Positions 1 to 8,775 are shown, counted from the first letter of the stretch. The stretch: 64,000 nt of DNA from Maritimibacter fusiformis (GCF_008086115.1 NZ_VSIY01000004.1:310001-374000), one strand, 5' to 3'. Numbers and translations are program-made. Notes: generated by a model from the sequence alone, not told the origin.

Positions 1-431
1 AGCAGGAACAGGTCGATCTGGCCCGCTCGCAGACGCTCGAGCGCTATATCGAGAAGGGCAAGACCTGGGTCGACAGCCTGCAGAACCAGGCCGCGACGCA
101 GATGGTCCTGATCAACAAGCTGCAAACCGACACCAAGCAGCGCGTGGTGCTCTATGACGCGCTGTCCAAGTCGCTCAAGACCGCGCAGCAGCAGGACGTG
201 GCGCACCGGATCAACGAGATCGGCGTCGAGACCGACAAGGAAGCCCAGGCCGCGATGGCCTCGATCGGCACCGCGACCAACCAGAAGATGGCCGACATGA
301 TGGAAGCGCACGAAGACCACATGGTGTTCGCCCGCGAAGTGCTCGAGGCCAAGGCCCGCGCCGACGAACGCTTCGCGCGCCGCTTTGCCGAGATCGTCGA
401 GAAGCACGACAAGAACCTTTACGGGGCGTAA
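1..431 (+). CDS. C-terminal part of a coiled-coil protein (truncated by window edge)
   Basis: The reading frame is open from base 3 and ends with TAA at 429-431; the start lies outside the window. The visible 142 residues are Gln-, Lys- and Glu-rich, almost free of Pro and Gly, and read as long amphipathic helices, so a coiled coil is likely. No catalytic motif is visible. It is followed with no gap by the 380-aa gene, which makes it the upstream member of the operon reaching to 6269. The helical tail is loosely reminiscent of TelA-type toxic-anion-resistance proteins, but I cannot establish this from the fragment. Function unknown. Confidence 0.75.
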   Translation, partial: QEQVDLARSQTLERYIEKGKTWVDSLQNQAATQMVLINKLQTDTKQRVVLYDALSKSLKTAQQQDVAHRINEIGVETDKEAQAAMASIGTATNQKMADMMEAHEDHMVFAREVLEAKARADERFARRFAEIVEKHDKNLYGA

Positions 432-1574
432 GTGGCCGATACCCCCGACCTCACCCGTGACCACGTCGACCTCGAGGATACCCAGGTCACGCGTCGCTAT
501 TTCGCGACGTTTCAGGCGATCATCGGACACCTGGGCCGGGTGGCGGCGCAGTTCGAGGCCGAGGGCAGCCTTACCCGGACCGAGGTCGAGGTGCTGGGGC
601 GCCACCTGATCGGGCTGGGCCTGACCTTTCGGGCGCTGGCCAACAAGTATCACATGGCCGGGCGCATCGACGGGCCGCTGCCGGGAAAACTGACCTTCGA
701 CCACACCGAAAGCGGCTTTCCGGTGCATGCCGAACTGATGCAGATGGCGTCGGACGCGGCGCAGGCGGGCAAGCACCTGAAGAACATGCCCGGGCCGGAC
801 GAGTTGAAGGCGCAGATGGTGCGCGAGATCGTCGGCAACCTCACGATCCCGACCCGGCTGCAATTCGCCATGAGCCAACGGCTCTACTACGAGGAGTTGG
901 TGCGGGGCGATCTGTTCTGGCCGCAGATGCACCCGGACGCGGTCTGGCTGGGCAACCTTGCCGAGGGGCGCGAGCCGAGGCGGCGCTATCTTCTGCATTG
1001 GGCGGTCTACGATTCGCTGCAGAACATCCCGACGATCTACCTGATGGATGTCGAGGACACGGGGCGCACCGCCCTGCCCAAGGACCAGGAACGCTGGCCC
1101 GAGGTGCAGGCGCATCTGAGCGCGCAGGCGGTGGCCGGGCTGAAGCTGGTGACCATCGCCACCGGGTTCGACCGCGACTTCGACGACCTGCACCCGAAAC
1201 GGCTGCGCCGGTTTCATGTCGGGCCGATGTATTCGCATTCCTACACCCGCCAGACCGGACCGCTGCGCGAAGTGCTCGAAGACGCCAAGGCGCCGCCGGG
1301 GCAGGACTGGGCGCTGGCCTGGACGGTGGAGGATCTGGTCAGCGAGCGGGTGGAGACGGAAAAGGCCGGGTGGTTTTCCAGCGTCGAGCGCGAGATTTTT
1401 GCGCTCGACCCGTTCGGTGGGAGGGGTGCCGATCTGGGCGCGACGCGGATGGAGCGGGCGATCATCCTGCCGCAGCGCCCGTTCCAGGTATTGGCCGAGC
1501 GGAACCCGCCGGGGTTCGGCGATGTGCGCAAGTTCGTGGTCAGCGACGGGGGGCGGGTGTTGTCGTATCGGTGA
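432..1574 (+). CDS. hypothetical protein, second gene of the AAA+ operon
   Basis: A 380-aa protein starting with GTG directly after the TAA of the upstream gene, so the two are almost certainly translationally coupled. It is soluble-looking, with no signal peptide or membrane segment. The N-terminal 130 residues are predicted mostly helical; the rest is mixed and rich in aromatic residues and Arg. I recognise no family motif. It lies between a coiled-coil protein and an AAA+ ATPase, and its conserved-looking codon use (strong third-position G/C) supports a real gene. A role as adaptor or partner of the ATPase is only an inference from position. Confidence 0.8.
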   Translation: MADTPDLTRDHVDLEDTQVTRRYFATFQAIIGHLGRVAAQFEAEGSLTRTEVEVLGRHLIGLGLTFRALANKYHMAGRIDGPLPGKLTFDHTESGFPVHAELMQMASDAAQAGKHLKNMPGPDELKAQMVREIVGNLTIPTRLQFAMSQRLYYEELVRGDLFWPQMHPDAVWLGNLAEGREPRRRYLLHWAVYDSLQNIPTIYLMDVEDTGRTALPKDQERWPEVQAHLSAQAVAGLKLVTIATGFDRDFDDLHPKRLRRFHVGPMYSHSYTRQTGPLREVLEDAKAPPGQDWALAWTVEDLVSERVETEKAGWFSSVEREIFALDPFGGRGADLGATRMERAIILPQRPFQVLAERNPPGFGDVRKFVVSDGGRVLSYR

Positions 1575-1602
1575 GGTTTCGCACCGGCTGGCGCCGGCGC
1601 GA

Positions 1603-1657
1603 CCCGCCGGGGGCGCGGCCCCCCGGACCCCCCGGAGTATTTCAGCCAAGATGAAGA
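1603..1657 (+). repeat. GC-hairpin plus GGAGTATTT intergenic repeat, copy A
   Basis: In the 90-nt gap between the 380-aa gene and the AAA+ gene lies a G-tract/C-tract hairpin (about 1608-1625) followed by CCGGAGTATTTCAGCCAAG and ATGAAG. A near-identical segment in reverse orientation lies at 6292-6320, downstream of the last gene of the same operon. From memory, similar elements are common between genes in Rhodobacteraceae. The purine-rich 3' end (AAGAGG, 1653-1658) also supplies the ribosome binding site of the AAA+ gene. Confidence 0.6.
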
Positions 1658-1666
1658 GGTTAAGTG

Positions 1667-3607
1667 ATGTCGTTGCCGGCCGATCAGATGGAGCTTCGCG
1701 AAGAGGAGATCCGGGCGCAGTATGACGTGGCCGCCGGGATGCTGGAGGGGTTCGATCATACCCCCCGGATCGCGCGGCCCAAGGTGGCGGAGACGCCGGT
1801 GGAGCGCTCGCCGGGGATATCGCGCGGGCGGCGGTTTCGATCGACAACGCCGGGGCTGGTGACACGCTCGACGGCGCGCCCCGAAGGGGTTCGGCTGATC
1901 GAGCGGATCGAGGCGGCGGATGGTGGCGATCCGATCATTTCGCCCATCCAGGCGACGGTTCTGCATTCCCTGCGGCGGGCATTGGCGATCGCGCTGGCCG
2001 TGGCCAAGGGCTACGCCGAGCAGACCGGGCTGGTGGCGCTGAAGAAGCAGAACCTCAAAGCGGCCTTGCCCAGGGACCGGTCCGCGGAGTTCTCGGAACT
2101 TCTGGCGGGCGAAAGCCTGGTCGCGCTGTCGGTCTTTGCCAATGCCACCGCGTTCCTGCTGGCGCCGCACCTGAGCGGGGTCAGTGTCGAGGTCGGCCAT
2201 GTCGAGGAGATCCTGACCGACAATGCCGGGCTGGCGCTGCATGGCGCGCTGTGGGAACTGGACCAGGAGATCGCCGCCTTTGCCGAGGACGAGCCCCGGC
2301 TGGTGGCGACCGTGATGGCCTATGCCGAGCAGTTGATGGAGAAGGTGGCGCTGCGCGCGCAGGGTGCGCCGCGCCTGGCCGGGTTCACTGGCGCGCATTA
2401 CCGCATCGAGGCCGACGATTTCGTGATCTCGGGCTTCTCGCCCAGCCGCAAGTCGCGCGGCACCAAGCTGACGATGACGTTCAAGAAGCCGCACGAGGTG
2501 GTCGGCAACCACATCGCCAAATATCAGGCGATGAAGCTGTCGAAAATGCTGATGGCCTATGATTTCGAGCGCCGGCTGAACCCGTTTGCCGAGCTTGGCG
2601 GCTTCATATTCACCTTCATGGGCGACGGCATGCCGGGCACCGGCAAGACCACGCTGATCCAGATGATGGCCGGGCTGATCTCGGGCTATTGCGAGAACGC
2701 GGGCTATCCGTTCCGGTTTCAGAACCTGTCGACCGAGAGCATCGACAGCTATCAGGGCAAGTCGGCGCAGAACGCCAAGGCCTTCATCAACAACGTGATC
2801 GACCCCAACGTGATCGGGTTCGGCACCATCGACGATATCGACCAGTTGGCGGGCAAGCGTGGCGACCGGCAATCCTCGGCGGGCCAGCTTGAGATCACCG
2901 CCGTGCTGATGGAGAGCTTCGCCGGCGCCAATACCGTGGTGCGCGGCAACTGCACCTTCGGGATGTTCTCGAACTACCCCGAGAACGTCGACGACGCGCT
3001 GCGCCAGCGGGCGGGGGCGCGGTTTCTGGTCGACGGGCCGAAGACGCGCGACGACTACATCGACATCCTTGCGCTCTTGATGGGCAAGAACCATGCGATC
3101 CCGCTGGGCGATCACGACCTCTACGCCGCGCAGGAGATCAAGCGCGCCGTGGCCGAGAGCTTCGAGAGCCATTCGCGCCCGCAGGAAGACGGGCTGATCC
3201 GGGTTTATGAGCGGATCGCGAAGGACATCGGCAAGCTCGACACCATCGCCAAGCTGGGCACCTACCTCAAGGCCATCCAGGAGGCGGACCCGAAATTCAC
3301 CGGCCGCGCGATCAAGAACATCACCGATGCGGTGAAGGTGCGGGCGATGGATTTCGAACTGCCGGACGAGTGGATGGAGGAACCGGACCTGTTCCTGTTC
3401 AAGCCCTATGACGAGAAAAAGGCGATGATCGAGGAGTTGCGCCAGCCGATCACCGTCGAGATGGTGATGCAGGAAATCAACCGCTACGCCGACAGCGAGT
3501 TCCGCTATGCCGAAAAGTCCGACGAGGCGGCGATTGCGCGCATGGTGCGCGAATTCGGGCTGACCGAGGAGGCCAAGCGGCGGTATCTGGAGGGGAAGGG
3601 CGCGTGA
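1667..3607 (+). CDS. AAA+ family ATPase of unknown function
   Basis: A 646-aa protein. Residues 1-310 show no recognisable domain; the ATPase core follows. Walker A is GMPGTGKT at 321-328, a Walker-B-like GFGTIDDID at 384-392, a sensor-1-like stretch around SNYPEN (436-440) and a run DDALRQRAGARF (442-453) whose arginines fit an arginine finger. Such cores act as ATP-driven remodelling machines; the substrate here is unknown. ATG at 1667 was preferred over GTG at 1664 because AAGAGG sits 8 nt upstream. The stop overlaps the start of the next gene, which encodes a small membrane protein, so ATPase and membrane partners are probably made together. Confidence 0.85.
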   Translation: MSLPADQMELREEEIRAQYDVAAGMLEGFDHTPRIARPKVAETPVERSPGISRGRRFRSTTPGLVTRSTARPEGVRLIERIEAADGGDPIISPIQATVLHSLRRALAIALAVAKGYAEQTGLVALKKQNLKAALPRDRSAEFSELLAGESLVALSVFANATAFLLAPHLSGVSVEVGHVEEILTDNAGLALHGALWELDQEIAAFAEDEPRLVATVMAYAEQLMEKVALRAQGAPRLAGFTGAHYRIEADDFVISGFSPSRKSRGTKLTMTFKKPHEVVGNHIAKYQAMKLSKMLMAYDFERRLNPFAELGGFIFTFMGDGMPGTGKTTLIQMMAGLISGYCENAGYPFRFQNLSTESIDSYQGKSAQNAKAFINNVIDPNVIGFGTIDDIDQLAGKRGDRQSSAGQLEITAVLMESFAGANTVVRGNCTFGMFSNYPENVDDALRQRAGARFLVDGPKTRDDYIDILALLMGKNHAIPLGDHDLYAAQEIKRAVAESFESHSRPQEDGLIRVYERIAKDIGKLDTIAKLGTYLKAIQEADPKFTGRAIKNITDAVKVRAMDFELPDEWMEEPDLFLFKPYDEKKAMIEELRQPITVEMVMQEINRYADSEFRYAEKSDEAAIARMVREFGLTEEAKRRYLEGKGA

Positions 3608-3963
3608 TGAATTTCGCGGGGATCGGCCTGGCCAACACCTTCCTGCCGCTGGCGGGTCTGGTGGCGCTGGCGCTGATCCTGCCCATCTTTACGGTGCCGC
3701 GCGCGACACGCTCGCAGGGGCGGCTGGCGGTCGGGGTCGGGCTGGCCGCGGGGCTGACCTTCGTGGCGGCGCTGGGCCTATTCGCAGCACTTCACGCGCA
3801 GGCGGGCAATGCGCTGAGGCCCGGCACGGTGCTGCGCCCGGCGGCGATGTCGGCGCTTGCCTGGGGGCCGCTGCTGGCGCTGGCCTGGCTGGCGCGCGCG
3901 CAGGGGGTCGAGAAGCGGCGGGGCGAGGATATGGCGCGTGTCACGAGGGAGACCCAACCATGA
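3607..3963 (+). CDS. small hydrophobic membrane protein of the AAA+ operon
   Basis: A 118-aa protein with about three membrane segments (roughly residues 8-27, 40-62 and 78-95) and a basic, charged C-terminal tail, which suggests the tail is cytoplasmic. ATG at 3607 overlaps the TGA of the ATPase gene (3605-3607); GTG at 3604 is an alternative. A GGAGGGGAAGGG tract just upstream is a good ribosome binding site. No family recognised. Its end overlaps the next start by ATGA, so it belongs to the same translational unit. Confidence 0.75.
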   Translation: MNFAGIGLANTFLPLAGLVALALILPIFTVPRATRSQGRLAVGVGLAAGLTFVAALGLFAALHAQAGNALRPGTVLRPAAMSALAWGPLLALAWLARAQGVEKRRGEDMARVTRETQP

Positions 3964-5306
3964 AACGCCTCATCCAACGTGGCCTGATGTTCGGCAATCT
4001 GATCCGCGTCGACAGCCCGGCGCTGGTCGAGCGTTACAACCGCGCGCTGGAGCGGCTGATCGGCAAGCGCACCGGGCTTGACGATTTCCACATCGACATT
4101 TCCGGCTATTCCTACGAGATCGGCGAGGAGTTGGGCGATCACCTCTATCTCAACCCCAACGGTGTCAACCGGCAGTTCATCATCCTGACCACCGAGCAGC
4201 GCAAGGCGCCGCTGCTGAACGCGCAGTTCTCGACTTCGCGCGGCATTCTCAAGCAGTTCATCGAGGACAACGAGGCCAAGCTCTTTGCCCTCACCGCGCA
4301 GGACGCGGTGGCGGGCGAACTGGACAATTCGGTGTTCCAGGTGACGACCCCGGACAGGCTGTTCGATATTCGCAAGATCACCGTGATCGCGGACACGACG
4401 CACAGCCATGTCGCCAACGCCCGCAAGCTGGCCGACAGGATCGAGCGGTTCCAGACCGAGCCCGACGCCTGGTTCGACGATGTGCTGATCGCCGAGATGA
4501 TCGAACTGGCGCGTGAAACCGGCGATGTCACCCGCAATCCGATCGACCTCGACCGGCCCAGCTATACCCAGGACAATTTCTGGACGGCGCATTTCGGCGG
4601 CATATACGTGTTCCGCGATGCCGAGCACCCGGCGGCGATCACGGCCCGGCCCAGGTCCGAGGTGGGCGAGATGCCGGTCGCGACCTTCGATCTGTCCCAG
4701 CGCAACCGCATCGCGAGCTTTCTCGAGCAAAACAAGTTGGTCGAGCCGATCATCAAGGCGCGCGGCGTCGACGGGGCCGCGATCCTGCGTCAGAAGATGG
4801 ATTTCATCCTGGTCGACGCCGCCACCACCCAGGGCCTGCCGGTCGCCGGGTTCGATCCGCGCAGTCTGCACCGGCTGGCGCAGACGATGGGCGCGAAGCT
4901 GCCCGAGGAGTTTCTCAAGCTCAACGAACTGGTGCGCTGGGCGCTGAACGGCGGCAAGTGGCCGCGCATCGCCTCGGATTCGCCGGCCTATTTCTACACC
5001 CTGCGCGCCCGTCCCGATCATCCCGACCGCGACCTGATCAACCAGTTGCTCGCGGAACTGGCCCCTTTGGACGTGCGCCAGCTCTTCATCTGCCACAAAC
5101 CCGCCTTCTACGCCGCCTACATGGGTTGGCCCGAGGCCAAGAAGGACTACGTCGCCGATTTCCTGCAACACGACTACATGGCCAACAAGGCCGGCGCCCG
5201 CGAGGCGCTGTTCGGCGGGCGTGAAACGGCGGTGAAGGATAGCCCCAGGCCGCCCGGCGATGATATCATCGCCCTTGTCGGCCCCTGGGGCGCGGTTCGG
5301 AGATAG
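3960..5306 (+). CDS. DUF6638-like hypothetical protein
   Basis: A 448-aa soluble-looking protein without a signal peptide. It starts inside an ATGA overlap with the preceding membrane protein. It has no recognised catalytic motif; length and sequence remind me of proteins annotated DUF6638 in Rhodobacterales, an assignment made from memory. It is rich in Asp, Arg and aromatic residues and includes conserved-looking stretches such as GLDDFHIDISGYSYEIGEE near residue 40 and YAAYMGWPEAKKDYVADF near 385. Position in the operon implies it works with the AAA+ ATPase and the membrane proteins on either side. Actual function unknown. Confidence 0.75.
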   Translation: MKRLIQRGLMFGNLIRVDSPALVERYNRALERLIGKRTGLDDFHIDISGYSYEIGEELGDHLYLNPNGVNRQFIILTTEQRKAPLLNAQFSTSRGILKQFIEDNEAKLFALTAQDAVAGELDNSVFQVTTPDRLFDIRKITVIADTTHSHVANARKLADRIERFQTEPDAWFDDVLIAEMIELARETGDVTRNPIDLDRPSYTQDNFWTAHFGGIYVFRDAEHPAAITARPRSEVGEMPVATFDLSQRNRIASFLEQNKLVEPIIKARGVDGAAILRQKMDFILVDAATTQGLPVAGFDPRSLHRLAQTMGAKLPEEFLKLNELVRWALNGGKWPRIASDSPAYFYTLRARPDHPDRDLINQLLAELAPLDVRQLFICHKPAFYAAYMGWPEAKKDYVADFLQHDYMANKAGAREALFGGRETAVKDSPRPPGDDIIALVGPWGAVRR

Positions 5307-5308
5307 GC

Positions 5309-5584
5309 ATGGGTTTCATTCGTCTGATCATTTTCGGCTTTTTGCTGCTCAGCGTGATCTACGTCGCGATCTCGATCTATTCCCGCTCGATCCGGCGCGA
5401 AAAGCTCGAGGACCGCTGGGCCGAGGAACACCCCGGCGACATGGAAAGCCCAGAGCGCGATGCCTATATCGAAACAGGCATGACCGAATACCAGAACTCG
5501 ATCCGCCCGAAACTGGTCCTGCTCGTCTATATCATACCGACCATCGCGGTCGGTCTCATCCTGTATCTGACCAACGCCAATTGA
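5309..5584 (+). CDS. small membrane protein with two membrane segments
   Basis: A 91-aa protein with a hydrophobic segment at about residues 4-24, a charged central part rich in Arg, Glu and Asp, and a second membrane segment at about 68-88. It starts 2 nt after the stop of the 448-aa gene and ends 7 nt before the next membrane protein, so it is an internal operon member. The hairpin-like topology would put the charged middle on one side of the membrane. No family recognised. Confidence 0.8.
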   Translation: MGFIRLIIFGFLLLSVIYVAISIYSRSIRREKLEDRWAEEHPGDMESPERDAYIETGMTEYQNSIRPKLVLLVYIIPTIAVGLILYLTNAN

Positions 5585-5591
5585 GGGCCTC

Positions 5592-6269
5592 ATGCGCACC
5601 GCGAAAAACGTCATCCTCGGTCTTGTCGCCTTCGTCATTCTGGCCCTGTTCCACTACGTCCTGCCGCAACACGATGTCGCCCGGATCACCGGGACCGAGA
5701 TCATCCGCATGGATTTCAGCCGCGTGAACCGCCTGTTTTTCGCGCAGAAGGATTCAGGCAACGTCGAACTGACCACCCGCGACGTGCGCCTGATCAACAC
5801 GGTGCGAAAAAAGACCTTCCTGCTGGGCTTCATCCAGCGCAAAAAGGAAGGCGTGATGGTCTACCGCAACGAGGATACCGGCTGGATCTGGCCGCCCTAT
5901 TTCAAGTTCGACTCCGCCGACCTCCAGGCCGAGGCGCTGGCCAATCTCTCAAGCCCGGATAACGAACAATGGGTGGTCATCACCCACTACGGCTGGCGCA
6001 ACCGCTTCTTCACCATCTACCCCAACGCGGTGGCGATCCGGCCGGTCGCGGGGCCGGACGTGACCGTCATCCCGTGGTTCAACATCTTCTTCTTCGTCTT
6101 CCTGGGCGTCGCGGTGCTGTTCGTCCGGGCGATGTGGCTGCAGTTTCGCGAACGCACCGTCGACCCGGCGCTGGAAGACACCCGCGACGCCTGGGAAAAG
6201 GTCGATGCCTATGCCGACGAAAAACGCGGTCGCCTGTCGCGCTGGTTCGGCACCTGGCGCGGGAAATAG
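5592..6269 (+). CDS. membrane protein (DUF1523-like), last gene of the AAA+ operon
   Basis: A 225-aa protein with a membrane segment at about residues 6-25, a soluble domain of about 120 residues, and a second segment at about 158-178 followed by a charged cytoplasmic-type tail. The layout, a short N-terminal anchor and a domain containing EIIRMDF, fits what I recall of DUF1523 proteins in Rhodobacteraceae, a tentative label. It follows the 91-aa gene by 7 nt. Downstream are a repeat and two strong hairpins, so the operon most likely ends here. Function unknown. Confidence 0.75.
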   Translation: MRTAKNVILGLVAFVILALFHYVLPQHDVARITGTEIIRMDFSRVNRLFFAQKDSGNVELTTRDVRLINTVRKKTFLLGFIQRKKEGVMVYRNEDTGWIWPPYFKFDSADLQAEALANLSSPDNEQWVVITHYGWRNRFFTIYPNAVAIRPVAGPDVTVIPWFNIFFFVFLGVAVLFVRAMWLQFRERTVDPALEDTRDAWEKVDAYADEKRGRLSRWFGTWRGK

Positions 6270-6291
6270 CCGGCCCGGTGCCGGTTTCGTT

Positions 6292-6320
6292 CTTCACCTT
6301 GGCCAAATACTCCGGGGGTG
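6292..6320 (-). repeat. GGAGTATTT intergenic repeat, copy B (reverse orientation)
   Basis: Read on the minus strand this is CCCCCGGAGTATTT followed by GGCCAAGGTGAAG, matching copy A at 1628-1656 apart from a few substitutions and one indel. It lies directly downstream of the last gene of the AAA+ operon and directly upstream of two hairpins. Confidence 0.6.
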
Positions 6321-6321
6321 A

Positions 6322-6367
6322 CGTTCAGATTGCACGGCAATCTGAACGGAGGGGGCAGCGCCCCCTC
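6322..6367. terminator. two adjacent hairpins after the AAA+ operon
   Basis: The first is a perfect 12-bp stem, CGTTCAGATTGC / GCAATCTGAACG, with a 3-nt loop (6322-6348). The second is an 8-bp stem, GAGGGGGC / GCCCCCTC, with loop AGC (6349-6367). They abut each other. No T tract follows on either strand, so intrinsic termination is plausible but not classical; the structure may instead stabilise mRNA ends. Confidence 0.5.
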
Positions 6368-6471
6368 GCCACGATCGCCCGCCGCCCCGGCGGGTGAAAA
6401 AACTTGCACCCCAGACCCAAGCCGCGTTTGATTGCGCCAACCCGAAACCCGGGACGACAGGAGGACGACCC

Positions 6472-7941
6472 ATGAAACATCTGCTCAACGCAGCCGCCAT
6501 TCTGGCCCTTTCCGCCGGCACGGCCTTTGCCCAGCAGGACACCCTCACCCTCGGAATGGTGCTCGAGCCGCCCAACCTCGATCCGACCGGCGGCGCCGCG
6601 GCCGCCATCGACGAGGTGGTCTATGCCAACATCTTCGAAGGCCTCACCCGTTTCGGCCCCGATGGCGCGGTCAAGCCCGCACTGGCCGAAAGCTGGGAGG
6701 TGAGCGAGGATGGAACCGTCTACACCTTCCACCTGCATGACGGCGTGAAGTTCCACGACGGCACCGACATGACCGCCGAGGACGTGGTGTTCACCCTCGA
6801 CCGGGCGCGGGCCGAAGATTCGACCAACGCGCAAAAGGCGCTGTTTGCCGGGATCGATAGCGTCGAGGCGGTGGACGCAACCACCGTCAAGGTGACGCTC
6901 GCCGCGCCCAACGGCAATTTCCCCTTCAACATGGCCTGGGGCGACGCGGTGATCGTGGCGCCGGAATCCATCGACAACGCCGCCACAGCGCCGGTCGGCA
7001 CCGGTCCTTTCACCTTCACCGAATGGGTGCAGGGCGATCATGTGACGATCACCCGCAACCCGGACTACTGGGGCGAGGCGCCGGCACTGGCCAGCGCGAC
7101 CTTCAAGTTCATCTCCGACCCCAACGCCGCTTTCGCCGCGATGATGGCCGGCGATGTCGACGCCTTCCCGAACTTCCCCGCGCCCGAAACCCTCAGCCAG
7201 TTCGAGGGCGACCCGCGCTTTCGCGTCATTGTCGGCTCGACCGAGGGCGAGACGATCCTTGCGATGAACAACAAGCAGCCGCCGCTCGACAACGTCCTGG
7301 TGCGTGAGGCGATTGCCCACGCGATCAACCGCCAGGAACTGATCGACGGCGCCATGTTCGGCTTTGGCACCCCCATCGGCACCCATTTCGCGCCTCATAA
7401 CCCCGATTACGTCGATCTGACCGGCATGTCGGACTACGACCCCGAGAAATCCCGCGCGCTGCTGGCCGAAGCGGGGGTCGAGGACCTGACCCTGCGGCTG
7501 ATGCTGCCACCTCCGTCCTACGCCCGGCGCGGCGGCGAGATCATTGCGGCGCAACTGCGAGAGGTCGGGATCGAGACCGAGATCACCAACATGGAATGGG
7601 CGCAGTGGCTGGAACAGGTGTTCGGCGGCAAGGATTTCGACCTGACCATCGTCAGCCATACCGAGCCCGCCGACATCAACATCTATGCAAGGCCGGACTA
7701 CTACTTCCAGTATGACAACCCGGACTTCCAGGCCCTGATCGAGGAGCTGTCGGTGACCTCCGACCCGGCCAGGCGCGCCGAACTGAACAAGGAGGCGCAG
7801 GAAACGATCGCCGCCGACTACGTCAACGGCTACCTGTTCCAGCTCGCCAAGACCGGCGTGGCCAACGCCAAGATCATGGGGCTTTGGGAAAACGCGCCGA
7901 CCCAGGCGAATGACCTGACGGGGGTTTACTGGGCTGAGTGA
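6472..7941 (+). CDS. ABC transporter substrate-binding protein, peptide/nickel family (SBP_bac_5), orphan
   Basis: A 489-aa periplasmic binding protein. Residues 1-20 form a signal peptide ending in TAFA before QQDTLTLGMV. The mature part has family-5 hallmarks: PPNLDP near the N terminus, SWEVSEDGTVYTFHLHDGV, FHDGTDMTAEDVVFTLDR and GTGPFTFTEW. ATG at 6472 was chosen because AGGAGGACGACC lies just upstream and the signal peptide starts there. Family members capture peptides, opines or metal chelates for an ABC importer. No permease or ATPase genes adjoin it and a terminator follows, so it is an orphan receptor here; substrate unknown. Confidence 0.9.
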   Translation: MKHLLNAAAILALSAGTAFAQQDTLTLGMVLEPPNLDPTGGAAAAIDEVVYANIFEGLTRFGPDGAVKPALAESWEVSEDGTVYTFHLHDGVKFHDGTDMTAEDVVFTLDRARAEDSTNAQKALFAGIDSVEAVDATTVKVTLAAPNGNFPFNMAWGDAVIVAPESIDNAATAPVGTGPFTFTEWVQGDHVTITRNPDYWGEAPALASATFKFISDPNAAFAAMMAGDVDAFPNFPAPETLSQFEGDPRFRVIVGSTEGETILAMNNKQPPLDNVLVREAIAHAINRQELIDGAMFGFGTPIGTHFAPHNPDYVDLTGMSDYDPEKSRALLAEAGVEDLTLRLMLPPPSYARRGGEIIAAQLREVGIETEITNMEWAQWLEQVFGGKDFDLTIVSHTEPADINIYARPDYYFQYDNPDFQALIEELSVTSDPARRAELNKEAQETIAADYVNGYLFQLAKTGVANAKIMGLWENAPTQANDLTGVYWAE

Positions 7942-7963
7942 TCGGGGTTTTGTGAAAGAATGG

Positions 7964-7990
7964 GGGCGCCGGCGGGTCCGGCGCCCTTTT
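7964..7990 (+). terminator. intrinsic terminator after the orphan binding protein
   Basis: GGGCGCCGG and CCGGCGCCC form a perfect 9-bp stem with a 5-nt loop and are followed by TTTT, 22 nt after the stop codon. This is a standard Rho-independent terminator and makes read-through to distant transporter genes unlikely. Confidence 0.85.
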
Positions 7991-8058
7991 GCGTGGCGGT
8001 GGTTGGTTGGGGTCGGTTTGGTGGAAAGTCGTATAGGTTTTTTTGGCAACACTTCGTT

Positions 8059-8775
8059 TTAGTCTGTGAAGTATTTCTCCCGGGTGCGCTGTAAAAGCAG
8101 TCCGAGCCTGCTTGAAATCTTTTGCCCATTTTCCACTTCCGCCTTACAGTACTCGCGCAACAACCCGCAAAGGGGAAGAATAACTCTCGCTGCTTCCTGT
8201 ATGCAAAGCTCCAGAGTGTTCCGTTGTTTGAATGGTCCACTGCGTATTGCTTTGCTGCCATCACGTTTCAGTTCAAAACCACCGGGCGACGGATGGCTTC
8301 CCAGTGTGGAAAGCGCTTTGTAATTTTGCTCTCTTCTTCGCATCTCAAAACCATCCCGATTATCTAAGTATTTGCGAATCTCAATGGGGCGGTATTTAAC
8401 CGGGGTGTTTTTGGGGTCCGTCGACAGCCATTCCTCGGGGCGTCCGGGCTCATCCATTAGATAGCCTAATAGAAATTGAGTTTCGAGGAGGTCGCGGGCA
8501 TACATCGCGCATCCAGTATAGTTGCCGGACATCGCGCTGCGCACGCAGTAGGATGAAGCATCGAAGGTTCGTAGGAACAACCCCATAAGCGCAACATGCC
8601 GGTCACCAGAAGGTCCAGCTCGTCGAGCTGTCTCAACGCAATCCATATATGCTTCGATCAGTTGAAGGTGATCCCGCAGATAAGGTTCCGATGCTATGAC
8701 TTCCGTGGCCCACGTTCTCAGTTCATCTTCCGCGGCCCAGAGGCGCTTAAGGTTGCTCGGCACAACGTCAATCAT
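8059..8775 (-). CDS. hypothetical protein in a lower-GC patch (possible DUF5677-like)
   Basis: A 238-aa soluble protein, mostly helical, with YARDLLETQFLLGYLMDEPG near the middle, a pattern seen in DUF5677-like proteins; I treat that as tentative. There is no signal peptide. The start is uncertain: ATG at 8775 has no clear ribosome binding site, and a TTG at 8844 would add 23 residues. The gene and its flanks (about 8.0-8.94 kb) are visibly richer in A/T than the neighbours and use less biased codons, which suggests recent horizontal acquisition. It stands alone between the orphan binding protein and the ALDH16 gene, with about 165 nt upstream. Function unknown. Confidence 0.7.
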   Translation of the reverse strand: MIDVVPSNLKRLWAAEDELRTWATEVIASEPYLRDHLQLIEAYMDCVETARRAGPSGDRHVALMGLFLRTFDASSYCVRSAMSGNYTGCAMYARDLLETQFLLGYLMDEPGRPEEWLSTDPKNTPVKYRPIEIRKYLDNRDGFEMRRREQNYKALSTLGSHPSPGGFELKRDGSKAIRSGPFKQRNTLELCIQEAARVILPLCGLLREYCKAEVENGQKISSRLGLLLQRTREKYFTD

